Positions 8,301 through 13,863 of a DNA stretch of 16,656 bases are shown here, piece after piece. Each line of letters begins with the position of its first letter. Position 1 is the stretch's first letter. Source of the stretch: CAYRPO01 sp964426305. Lineage in GTDB: Bacteria; Patescibacteriota; Saccharimonadia; Saccharimonadales; CAIOMD01. The stretch is taken from the NCBI GenBank assembly GCA_964426305.1, contig CAYRPO010000020.1, forward strand, positions 1 through 16,656, given 5' to 3'. The position numbers and the translations under genes are program-made. The notes below the pieces were generated by a model that saw only the letters and a list, made by a program, of their open reading frames with translations, was not told the DNA's origin and ran no database searches.

Positions 8301-8306
8301 ATTATA
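8301..8306 (-). promoter_or_regulatory. -10 box upstream of tilS
   Basis: TATAAT on the minus strand between the tRNA and tilS, predicting a leader of about 43 nt. The -35 is poor, so tilS could also be read from the tRNA promoter; no terminator is visible between them. Confidence 0.45.
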
Positions 8307-8347
8307 CGACACAGATGCTGTACGCAATTTTACGTCGACTGCTTTGC

Positions 8348-8424
8348 TGGTAGCAGGGGCGAGGCTCGAACTCGCGACCTCAGGCTTATGAGTCCTACGC
8401 TCTAACCAACTGAGCTACCCTGCC
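8348..8424 (-). tRNA. tRNA with CAU anticodon, probably elongator tRNA-Met
   Basis: 77 nt including an encoded CCA (8348-8350). Acceptor GGCAGGG pairs with CCCTGCT (G1-U72 wobble); D-arm GCTC/GAGC; anticodon CAT at 8388-8390 in loop CTCATAA; T-arm GCGAG/CTCGC with TTCGAGC. The initiator marks (C1-A72 mismatch, three G-C pairs in the anticodon stem) are absent. Elongator Met and tRNA-Ile(CAU) share this loop. The C4-G69 and C5-G68 pairs typical of the E. coli TilS substrate are absent (A4-U69, G5-C68), which favours Met. The anticodon stem has an A31-G39 mismatch. Confidence 0.93.
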
Positions 8425-8465
8425 ATACCAGCAAAAAAGTCGAATACAATTGACTAACGATCCAT

Positions 8466-8495
8466 ACTATAGCAGATTCGTATCTGTTGTGCCAG
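8466..8495 (-). promoter_or_regulatory. Predicted promoter of the CAU tRNA
   Basis: CTGGCA (8490-8495), an 18-nt spacer and TATAGT (8466-8471) preceded by TGC, an extended -10. The predicted start is about 35 nt before the mature tRNA. Confidence 0.5.
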
Positions 8496-8520
8496 ACCCA
8501 CACACATCAATAGTGCACAC

Positions 8521-8546
8521 AAAAAATCCCCAACTGGGGATTTTTT
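8521..8546. terminator. Perfect intrinsic terminator
   Basis: Stem AAAAAATCCCC with GGGGATTTTTT, 11 bp and no mismatch, loop of 4 nt; a U-run forms on either strand. The only transcript that clearly needs it comes from the minus-strand promoter at 8721-8749, giving an RNA of about 195 nt. It also separates that RNA from the tRNA promoter. Confidence 0.9.
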
Positions 8547-8714
8547 GCTTGGGCACAAGTGACCCTACGACTACTTAGACTAACAAAGCGTCGATGCTTG
8601 CAAATCGTTTGTCGTTCGTAGGAGTCAGCTCATATGAAAGACCTAGGTCACTCATCGCAGCAGCCGCTCCTTGTAGTTTTTAATTGGTTTTTGGTTTTGC
8701 TTTTTGTAAGCAAT
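8547..8714 (-). ncRNA. Predicted structured small RNA, family unknown
   Basis: A transcript between the near-consensus promoter (8721-8749) and the terminator (8521-8546). From the 5' end: a 6-bp hairpin TTGCTT/AAGCAA (8697-8713); an A/C-rich linker with a possible AAGGAG; then nested helices found by eye: 8647-8653 with 8557-8563, 8616-8622 with 8564-8570, and 8604-8612 with 8583-8595 (4-nt bulge). The first two are adjacent on the 3' strand. I see no SRP, 6S, tmRNA or RNase P signature. It may instead be a short mRNA for the 26-codon ORF inside it, or both. Confidence 0.5.
8575..8655 (-). CDS. Possible small protein, 26 aa
   Basis: An ORF within the predicted small RNA: begins MSDLGLSYELTP and ends IDALLV. 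AAGGAG lies 11 nt before the ATG, longer than ideal. No recognised family and no membrane segment. It almost exactly fills the structured part of the RNA, so the coding reading and the structural reading compete. I rate coding as possible only. Confidence 0.25.
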   Translation of the reverse strand: MSDLGLSYELTPTNDKRFASIDALLV

Positions 8715-8720
8715 GATGTG

Positions 8721-8749
8721 ATTGTATACCAATATATACAATTTGTCAA
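8721..8749 (-). promoter_or_regulatory. Strong sigma-70-type promoter
   Basis: TTGACA (8744-8749), a 17-nt spacer and TACAAT (8721-8726) on the minus strand, the best promoter match I found in the window. It begins 11 nt after the stop of the P-type-ATPase-like gene. It drives the predicted small RNA. Confidence 0.8.
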
Positions 8750-8760
8750 TATGCTTGTGG

Positions 8761-9669
8761 CTATTTAGTGTTGTACAAAATACCTTGTATAGCCGTCACA
8801 GGATCAGCGAGAGCTATAAAGTCAGCTGACAGCTTATTTGCATCCGTACCACCTAGAGCAACACAAACCGATGCGACATTACGAGAAAGTTTGATCGACC
8901 GACCGTCACTCGCCCATAGTGCTGGTTTTTCTTGACGCTCAAAATACGTAATTGTACGTAAGACCTGTGGCCCGTTGGCCTCGCGCATATCAACATACTG
9001 TAGTCGTGTTCGTGTGCACAACGAACGAAGCTCTACTTGCTGCGTTCGTGATAGTGTTGCAGTTATAACCAGCACTTTAACCCCCGAGAGTCTAGATAGT
9101 GCTTCTGGGTTTTGGACAACAAGACCATGCGCCAACAGCTGTCGTTGTCGTCGCCGCTGCAGGATTGATTCTCGGACACGAGTAGTATGCGGCAACGCTG
9201 TCACGATACCCTGGCCCGTACCGCGCACAACAACACTGCCAACATGCATCATATTCAACTGACTTCCTCCTGCATGGGATGTCTTGCGTACATACTGTGC
9301 ATTTCCTGTTTGCGTATATTCATCAACTTGCAACCCACTCACCTGTATAAGCCGCAGATGCGCAGGAATACGGTCGCCTGCCTGGAGGAGTACGATATCA
9401 CCAACCACCAACTCTGGCACACTAATGTAACATACTGCACCTTGTCGTCTTACGCGAATTGCATACCCCAAACCTTGCGGGTGTGTCAGGCCATGCTCGC
9501 GATTGGCCCCAAACGCCTTACGACGTGCGTCTACCTCTGACAAGGCAACGCCGAATTCTCCATGAATAGCAAAAAAACGTAGCACAGTGCCGACTGGAAC
9601 TGTATGCCATGGAACGTCTGGTAGTCGCCGTAATGCGTATTGCTTCGCGCCGTATTTCATAGTACTCAT
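8761..9669 (-). CDS. Soluble P-type-ATPase-derived protein, catalytically inactive
   Basis: 302 aa from the ATG at 9667-9669 (299 from a second ATG at 9660). Pieces of a cation P-type ATPase appear in order: N-terminal domain (WHTVPVGTVL to ARRKAFGANREHGL, 21-61); actuator domain (ELVVGDIVLLQAGDRIPAHL, then VDEYTQTGNA); start of the P domain (LSGVKVLVITATLSRTQ, 195-210); end of the P domain (ASDGRSIKLSRN, GGTDANKLSADFIALAD, 253-289). All membrane segments and the nucleotide-binding domain are missing. TGES has become TGNA, DKTGTLT has become VITATLS (catalytic Asp lost), and GDGVND has become SDGRSI. It cannot pump; a scaffold or sensor role is my guess. The reading frame continues upstream to 9939 but overlaps the divergent gene and looks unlike the family. 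Confidence 0.75.
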   Translation of the reverse strand: MSTMKYGAKQYALRRLPDVPWHTVPVGTVLRFFAIHGEFGVALSEVDARRKAFGANREHGLTHPQGLGYAIRVRRQGAVCYISVPELVVGDIVLLQAGDRIPAHLRLIQVSGLQVDEYTQTGNAQYVRKTSHAGGSQLNMMHVGSVVVRGTGQGIVTALPHTTRVRESILQRRRQRQLLAHGLVVQNPEALSRLSGVKVLVITATLSRTQQVELRSLCTRTRLQYVDMREANGPQVLRTITYFERQEKPALWASDGRSIKLSRNVASVCVALGGTDANKLSADFIALADPVTAIQGILYNTK

Positions 9670-9687
9670 GCTTATGATATAGTACTC
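9659..9687. promoter_or_regulatory. Divergent control region with two 9-bp direct repeats
   Basis: ATAGTACTC occurs at 9659-9667 and 9679-9687, 20 bp apart start to start (about two helical turns); each contains the palindrome AGTACT. The plus-strand extended -10 TGATATAGT (9675-9683) and a minus-strand TATATC (9676-9681, 6 nt before the ATG at 9669) both lie between or within the repeats. This is the layout expected for a regulator that controls both directions. Confidence 0.45.
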
Positions 9688-9709
9688 GAGAGAAGAGGGC
9701 AAAACGAAC

Positions 9710-9967
9710 ATGGACATCGCAATTGTCATTGCAGATGATGGGCTTACCAGCAATACACTTGCTATACGTAGTTTTATAGGGGGTTGCGTGGCCCTGTTTG
9801 TGTTGCTGTTGTTATTTGCGGTCTTTCGAACAAACATCGTGCTGCGACGTGCGCTATTCGTAAGCACCGCTGTAATTGTTGTGGTAGTCAGTCTTATTCT
9901 CGCCACGGCCGCATTGCTCGCTAGTGATGCGGTATTCACATCATGTGGAGTTGCATATCATGCTTAG
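9710..9967 (+). CDS. Small membrane protein, two TM segments
   Basis: 85 aa with two hydrophobic helices (about 22-40 and 48-71) joined by a short basic loop (FRTNIVLRRALF). No family recognised. The ATG has AGAGGG 10 nt upstream, and an extended -10 at 9675-9683 predicts a leader of about 20 nt. It is the first gene of a four-gene operon; its stop overlaps the next start by 8 nt, so the two are probably translationally coupled and may act together in the membrane. Confidence 0.65.
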   Translation: MDIAIVIADDGLTSNTLAIRSFIGGCVALFVLLLLFAVFRTNIVLRRALFVSTAVIVVVVSLILATAALLASDAVFTSCGVAYHA

Positions 9968-10658
9968 CACCCCAACCCTGCCGCTCGTCGCGATCGTCGG
10001 CCTATTGTTCGGGCTAAATCCCGTCACCTTGTCGATTATGATCGCCCTTGTTACGGGCGGTTTTGGTAGAAAACAAAAGCGTTCATACATACAACATCTG
10101 TCCGCCATATACATACTATCCCTCGGAGGATGCCTGGCAATCTTTGGAACACTGGCGATTTTTGCATTCAATGCTATACCTCAGCCAATGTTGACCTATG
10201 CGATATTTGGCGTCGCAACCCTTACGGTCATGTTGGGTGCGCTTAATCTTGCGGCCACATATGTCAATCAGATCTGTGCGCCACTGCCGCGTACGCTAGA
10301 ACAACGTATTCATACAAGAACAACAAAAAAGATCTCTCTGGGCGCTGCGTGTCAGCTTGGGTTTCTAGTAAGTCTTGCGGTTTGTGTACTGATAGGCATA
10401 CCGCTAGTAGCCCTGTGTGCGATTATCTCTGTTTCTGACGCGCCAATAGTGACACATATCGCTATTGGCATTGGGTCGTTCCTGCTGCCAATGATCATAC
10501 TTGGGGTGGCTGTACTGCGTGGAACATCTATTGCTGCCGTGATTGCATGGAAGGAGGAAACGAAAACCATCATGTATATTACGCTTGCTACAACCAGTAT
10601 CGTGCTGGGTTGGCTCTTATTCTTGTGGGTCGATGGAGCAATGGAGTTCACGCCATGA
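9960..10658 (+). CDS. Six-TM membrane protein, resembles LysE/CcdA-type transporters
   Basis: 232 aa from the ATG at 9960, which has GGAG 9 nt upstream; a start 12 codons earlier lacks this. Six hydrophobic segments fall into two groups of three around a basic loop (about 112-133, PLPRTLEQRIHTRTTKK), the architecture of the LysE/CcdA/DsbD-beta superfamily. The TM1 motif GLLFGLNPVTLS recalls the CcdA motif with SPC, but the reactive cysteine is not there, so thiol-disulfide transfer of the usual kind is doubtful. Cysteines occur elsewhere (GGCLA, AACQLG, VCVLIG). Family assignment is tentative. It ends in an ATGA overlap with the ATP-cone gene. Confidence 0.6.
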   Translation: MLSTPTLPLVAIVGLLFGLNPVTLSIMIALVTGGFGRKQKRSYIQHLSAIYILSLGGCLAIFGTLAIFAFNAIPQPMLTYAIFGVATLTVMLGALNLAATYVNQICAPLPRTLEQRIHTRTTKKISLGAACQLGFLVSLAVCVLIGIPLVALCAIISVSDAPIVTHIAIGIGSFLLPMIILGVAVLRGTSIAAVIAWKEETKTIMYITLATTSIVLGWLLFLWVDGAMEFTP

Positions 10659-10924
10659 AGTATGTTATAAAGCGAGATGGCCACACCGAGACATATGACC
10701 CTACAAAAACTCATGCCAGTATCTATGCAACACTATTGGCTACCGGTGAGCCTCATACACAAGCCCAGCTGATCACACACCGTGTCGTATCCAGTATAGA
10801 TGCATGGATTTCAAACAAGCACGAGGTAACAACACACGATATCCGCGCAGAAATTACTCGCCATTTAAGCATCATCCGTCCGCAAGCTGGCCACGTATAT
10901 GCATATCATCGTATACTAAATTAG
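10655..10924 (+). CDS. Free-standing ATP-cone domain protein
   Basis: 89 aa that are essentially one ATP-cone: YVIKRDGHTETYDPTKTHASI at the start carries the VxKRDG nucleotide-binding motif, followed by helices with SSIDAWISNKHEVTTHDIRAEI and the closing VYAYHRI. ATP-cones bind ATP or dATP and act as allosteric switches in ribonucleotide reductases and in NrdR, where a zinc ribbon precedes the cone. No zinc ribbon or catalytic domain is present here. The ATG overlaps the upstream TGA (ATGA) and has GGAG 8 nt upstream; a flavoprotein gene follows 10 nt later. I infer a nucleotide-sensing subunit for neighbouring proteins. Confidence 0.75.
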   Translation: MKYVIKRDGHTETYDPTKTHASIYATLLATGEPHTQAQLITHRVVSSIDAWISNKHEVTTHDIRAEITRHLSIIRPQAGHVYAYHRILN

Positions 10925-10934
10925 AAAGATTCTT

Positions 10935-12314
10935 ATGCTAAAAAGAACACCTATACAATTTGATTTTGACACTATCGTAATCGGTAGCGGTGCTGGCGGC
11001 AGTATCGCTGCACATACGCTTGCATCAGCTGGTAAAAAAGTAGGGTTGATTGAGGAGCATGCGCTAGGCGGCGCCAGTCTCAACCATGCCGGCATCCCAG
11101 TCGCTACACTCTTCGAAGCTGCTCAAACAATCGAAACAATACAGTCAGCACCGCGTTACGGCATTCGCTCCGGTTCAATAGACCTCCATTATAGCTCTGT
11201 GCATCAGGCTATAGAGCGCAGCATCATCGCAAGCAAGCCTGACGAATCGGCCGCCTACAAAACTCGTGGTATTCGGCTCATCCGGGGACGTGCTCATTTT
11301 CTAGACAAATATACCGTAAGCGTTGCGATGCAGCGATATACAGCAAAAACATTTATTATCGCCACTGGCTCGTCTGCCCGCATACCAAATGACATCGATG
11401 GGCTTGCACAAACACCGTATTTGACCTATGTCGATATACCTAAATTGGCTACACTACCTAAAAGCCTGGCAATTGTCGGGGCGGGCGCCAGCGGATATCA
11501 GTTCGCTCACATCTTCGCCAGCTTTGGCGTTCGAGTTCATTTACTCGAAAAAGCATCCCATATACTGCCTCACGAAGACTCTGAAGTCGGCGATCTTGCT
11601 GCCAGTAGTCTCGCACGCAAAGGCGTTCGAGTCCACACCGCCGCGCATATTACAGCCACACATGGAGACACGAAGCATACAGTAGTAACATTTAACCAAC
11701 ACAGCCAACAGCACCGTATATCGGTCGACACGCTACTATTGACCACTGGCAGCAATCCACAGACTGACCTAGGTCTCGAAAACACAGGTATCAGATATGA
11801 TGCCGATGGGATCCGCGTAGACCGCTTTCAGCGCACAAATCAAAATCATATATTTGCAGTTGGCGACAGCGTAGGCATAGGGTCAGTCGCTGCTGCAATG
11901 CAAAGCGCGCAAATTGCCGCACACAACATCTTACACCGAAAACAAGTCGCTCTCGACACCACCGCGCTCCCACGTACAGCACTTGGCATGCCCGAGATTG
12001 CCTGCGTTGGCAAAACCGAACATCAGCTTCGCTTTAGTGGTAATGCATACCAAACAAGTATTGCGCCTCTCGGCATCACTGCGCGTGCTACCACAGAGCC
12101 GTTCACCTCAGGTTTCGTAAAAATTATTGCCAGCCACACAGGTATCGTGCTCGGTGCAAGTATCGTGGCACCTCAAGCTAGTAGTATGCTTCCGGAAGTG
12201 TCTCTTGCTGTCCGCAAACATTTACATGCTTGCGACATAGCCAATACGGTTCACTCGTTTCCGACCTGGAATGAGGCCGTTCGTGTCGCTTGTGCAAAAA
12301 TCCGCTGCATCTAG
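10935..12314 (+). CDS. FAD/NAD-dependent oxidoreductase of the lipoamide dehydrogenase family, lacking redox cysteines
   Basis: 459 aa, full length. FAD-binding motif IGSGAGGSIAA (16-26) and the NAD-binding motif VGAGASGYQFAH (about 180-191) followed by HLLEK, whose Glu suggests NADH; then IFAVGDSVG of the second FAD motif and the dimerisation domain. The active-site CLNVGC of lipoamide dehydrogenase and mercuric reductase reads SLNHAG here (48-53), so both cysteines are gone. The C-terminal catalytic His of HPTxxE is Phe (SFPTWNE, 441-447). Soluble transhydrogenase SthA has similarly lost the disulfide and the His, so a transhydrogenase or diaphorase activity is more likely than disulfide reduction. 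Last gene of the operon, weak Shine-Dalgarno. Confidence 0.85.
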   Translation: MLKRTPIQFDFDTIVIGSGAGGSIAAHTLASAGKKVGLIEEHALGGASLNHAGIPVATLFEAAQTIETIQSAPRYGIRSGSIDLHYSSVHQAIERSIIASKPDESAAYKTRGIRLIRGRAHFLDKYTVSVAMQRYTAKTFIIATGSSARIPNDIDGLAQTPYLTYVDIPKLATLPKSLAIVGAGASGYQFAHIFASFGVRVHLLEKASHILPHEDSEVGDLAASSLARKGVRVHTAAHITATHGDTKHTVVTFNQHSQQHRISVDTLLLTTGSNPQTDLGLENTGIRYDADGIRVDRFQRTNQNHIFAVGDSVGIGSVAAAMQSAQIAAHNILHRKQVALDTTALPRTALGMPEIACVGKTEHQLRFSGNAYQTSIAPLGITARATTEPFTSGFVKIIASHTGIVLGASIVAPQASSMLPEVSLAVRKHLHACDIANTVHSFPTWNEAVRVACAKIRCI

Positions 12315-12461
12315 GATGAGCTTTTGTATATTTTGCTGGTATTTTCTACATATTTATGCTTTAATTGCCACTAGCAAGCGTTTGTCATGGACCTTTTAGT
12401 AGATGGTGCGGGCAGATCGGGTCGTCTTGCAGGAAATAGTTAGAAGGAAAGAATAAGGTAC

Positions 12462-12797
12462 ATGGCATACAAACTTTTTGTCGGGGGCCTTGCATGGGCA
12501 ACCGATGACGCTAGCCTCCAAGCTGCATTTGCTCCTTTTGGTACCGTTGCAAGCGCAACGGTTATCAAGGACCGTGAAACCGGTCGAAGTAAGGGCTTCG
12601 GCTTTGTCGAATTCGACAACGACGAAGAAGGCAAAGCTGCTGAAGCTGGCATGAACGGCAAAGAGCTCGACGGTCGTACGATTGCAGTCAACGAAGCACG
12701 TCCTCGCGAAGAGCGACCCCGCAATAGCGGTGGTGGCTACAACGGTGGCGGCTCACGTGGCGGCAGCTACGGCGGCGGCTCTTCTCGCAGCTGGTAA
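12462..12797 (+). CDS. Glycine-rich RRM RNA-binding protein
   Basis: 111 aa. Residues 1-80 are one RNA recognition motif with RNP2 LFVGGL (5-10) and RNP1 KGFGFVEF (44-51). The tail is glycine-, serine- and arginine-rich (GGGYNGGGSRGG and similar). Such small bacterial proteins resemble cyanobacterial Rbp cold-inducible proteins and probably act as RNA chaperones. AAGG precedes the ATG by 3 nt and AAGGA lies further up; the 147-bp upstream region has a possible extended -10 (TATGCTTTAAT, near 12352-12362). A strong intrinsic terminator follows, so it is likely a single-gene unit. Codons are GC-richer and more regular than in neighbours, suggesting high expression. Confidence 0.92.
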   Translation: MAYKLFVGGLAWATDDASLQAAFAPFGTVASATVIKDRETGRSKGFGFVEFDNDEEGKAAEAGMNGKELDGRTIAVNEARPREERPRNSGGGYNGGGSRGGSYGGGSSRSW

Positions 12798-12816
12798 TTT
12801 TTTACCACTCTGCACC

Positions 12817-12848
12817 AAAAACCTCCTGATTCATATCAGGAGGTTTTT
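12817..12848. terminator. Bidirectional terminator between convergent genes
   Basis: AAAAACCTCCTGA pairs with TCAGGAGGTTTTT, a perfect 13-bp stem with loop TTCATA. It terminates the RRM gene on the plus strand. The same stem contains the TGA stop (12836-12838) of the minus-strand gene, which it can also terminate. Confidence 0.9.
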
Positions 12849-13771
12849 GTTTGTTTTGCTATTTCATCATTTATGATGCGCTCGATTATGTCTGGCGAGA
12901 GCTGGCTACCATTTACTCGAGGACTGCCGCCAATCGTTCCGGCACCACCCCAGGCATCTGCCGTACAGCCCTCTTCTTGGTTGAGTCTAGCCAAAATCTC
13001 GGGTAGCGGAAAATCGATAAACTGTGAGCGTCTGCCAATACTATATCGCCAATGGGCATCACTCGCCTGCTGTATGGCCACAAAAGCATCAATTCCACTC
13101 AAAAACACGCCCATTCGAGCATCAGCTCCGACTTCGTACACCATTGACCAGCCATCACCACCGCCCACAAGTTCAAATCGAGTATCAAGTTCTGTCGACC
13201 GCCCTCTGCCTTCTAGGTGCTGGCCAATGCGCTGTTCAACATCAAAAATCACTGCGGCGTATTGAGCGTTATCTTTACGTGTCATTTCACCACTTCGCCT
13301 AAAGTGTGTGTACGGTTCGAAAACCCACGAAAGTTCGCGAAGGATTCGCATGTCTGGAGTATACGGAAAAGCCCCTGCCGTTACGTCGAGCGTGCCGGCA
13401 ACATTGATAAAACGATTCAATTCGGGGGTTGGTTTTTTGGTAAGCCGGATATGATTAAGCAAGAACCATGCTGCACATACATCTTGGTCGCAATCATTGA
13501 CGAAGACGTGTGCATCAAACGTTCCACTTCGGCTAAACGGCTTGTCTAGCCCCATACGAACATCGTTTAAGATCTGCTGCGCGCTTGACAACGTCGCCAG
13601 ACGTACAACGCCCTCGTGATGATTGGCATTATAATACGGCCCGTATGGCTCGTACTGCGGTGGTCCCATGACATAGCCATCAAGAGCAATCGAGCCCATA
13701 GGGTGCGTTCGGCAAAAACGCTCCCATGTCGTGGGCGGAACTTCAGATCTAACAACAAGCTCAGCTTTCAT
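12836..13771 (-). CDS. Conserved protein with NHHEG and NDCDQD motifs, possible DHH-like phosphoesterase
   Basis: 311 aa, soluble. Two motifs look metal-binding: NHHEG (50-54) and VFVNDCDQDVCAAWFLLNH (89-107). The second resembles the DxDG motif of DHH-family phosphoesterases, and NHH resembles their DHH motif, but here the HH comes first, the reverse of the usual order. A glycine-rich end (WGGAGTIGGSPRVNGSQLSP) recalls the DHHA1 end. I do not recognise the family with certainty and assign no substrate. The stop codon lies in the shared terminator. The start has only a weak purine run upstream and a possible extended -10 (TGCTAGTAT), 14 nt before the ATG. Confidence 0.6.
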   Translation of the reverse strand: MKAELVVRSEVPPTTWERFCRTHPMGSIALDGYVMGPPQYEPYGPYYNANHHEGVVRLATLSSAQQILNDVRMGLDKPFSRSGTFDAHVFVNDCDQDVCAAWFLLNHIRLTKKPTPELNRFINVAGTLDVTAGAFPYTPDMRILRELSWVFEPYTHFRRSGEMTRKDNAQYAAVIFDVEQRIGQHLEGRGRSTELDTRFELVGGGDGWSMVYEVGADARMGVFLSGIDAFVAIQQASDAHWRYSIGRRSQFIDFPLPEILARLNQEEGCTADAWGGAGTIGGSPRVNGSQLSPDIIERIINDEIAKQTKTS

Positions 13772-13818
13772 ATCATGCTTTCAGCATACTAGCACTAACG
13801 ACAGAGGATTCGGGGGAG

Positions 13819-13858
13819 GTTCGGCGTCGAGGGTAGACAACAACCCTCGACGCCGAAC
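13819..13858. repeat. Perfect 16-bp inverted repeat without U-run
   Basis: GTTCGGCGTCGAGGGT pairs perfectly with ACCCTCGACGCCGAAC around an 8-nt loop (AGACAACA). It lies 5 nt after the stop of the 13864-14520 gene and upstream of the 12836-13771 gene. No run of T follows on either strand, so it is not a standard intrinsic terminator; it may stabilise an mRNA 3' end, stop transcription with a factor, or be a protein site. Confidence 0.75.
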
Positions 13859-13863
13859 GCATC

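Noticed and set aside
8521..8714. tmRNA, 6S RNA or SRP RNA as the identity of the small RNA
   Set aside because: No Ala-tRNA-like ends or LAA-type tag (tmRNA), no pairing of the two transcript ends (6S), and no GGAAGGAAGCAGC-like loop (SRP).
9670..9939. N-terminal extension of the P-type-ATPase-like protein
   Set aside because: The frame is open, but the residues are Thr/Ala/Ser low-complexity unlike the family, and the stretch overlaps the divergent membrane-protein gene and both promoters.
10547..10654. Earlier start for the ATP-cone gene
   Set aside because: The added residues overlap the end of the membrane-protein gene out of frame; the ATG at 10655 has a Shine-Dalgarno, ATGA coupling and begins exactly at the domain.
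12722..12785. Glycine-codon repeat at the end of the RRM gene as a DNA repeat array
   Set aside because: GGC/GGT runs simply encode the glycine-rich tail; no regular unit length or spacer, so not a CRISPR or satellite.
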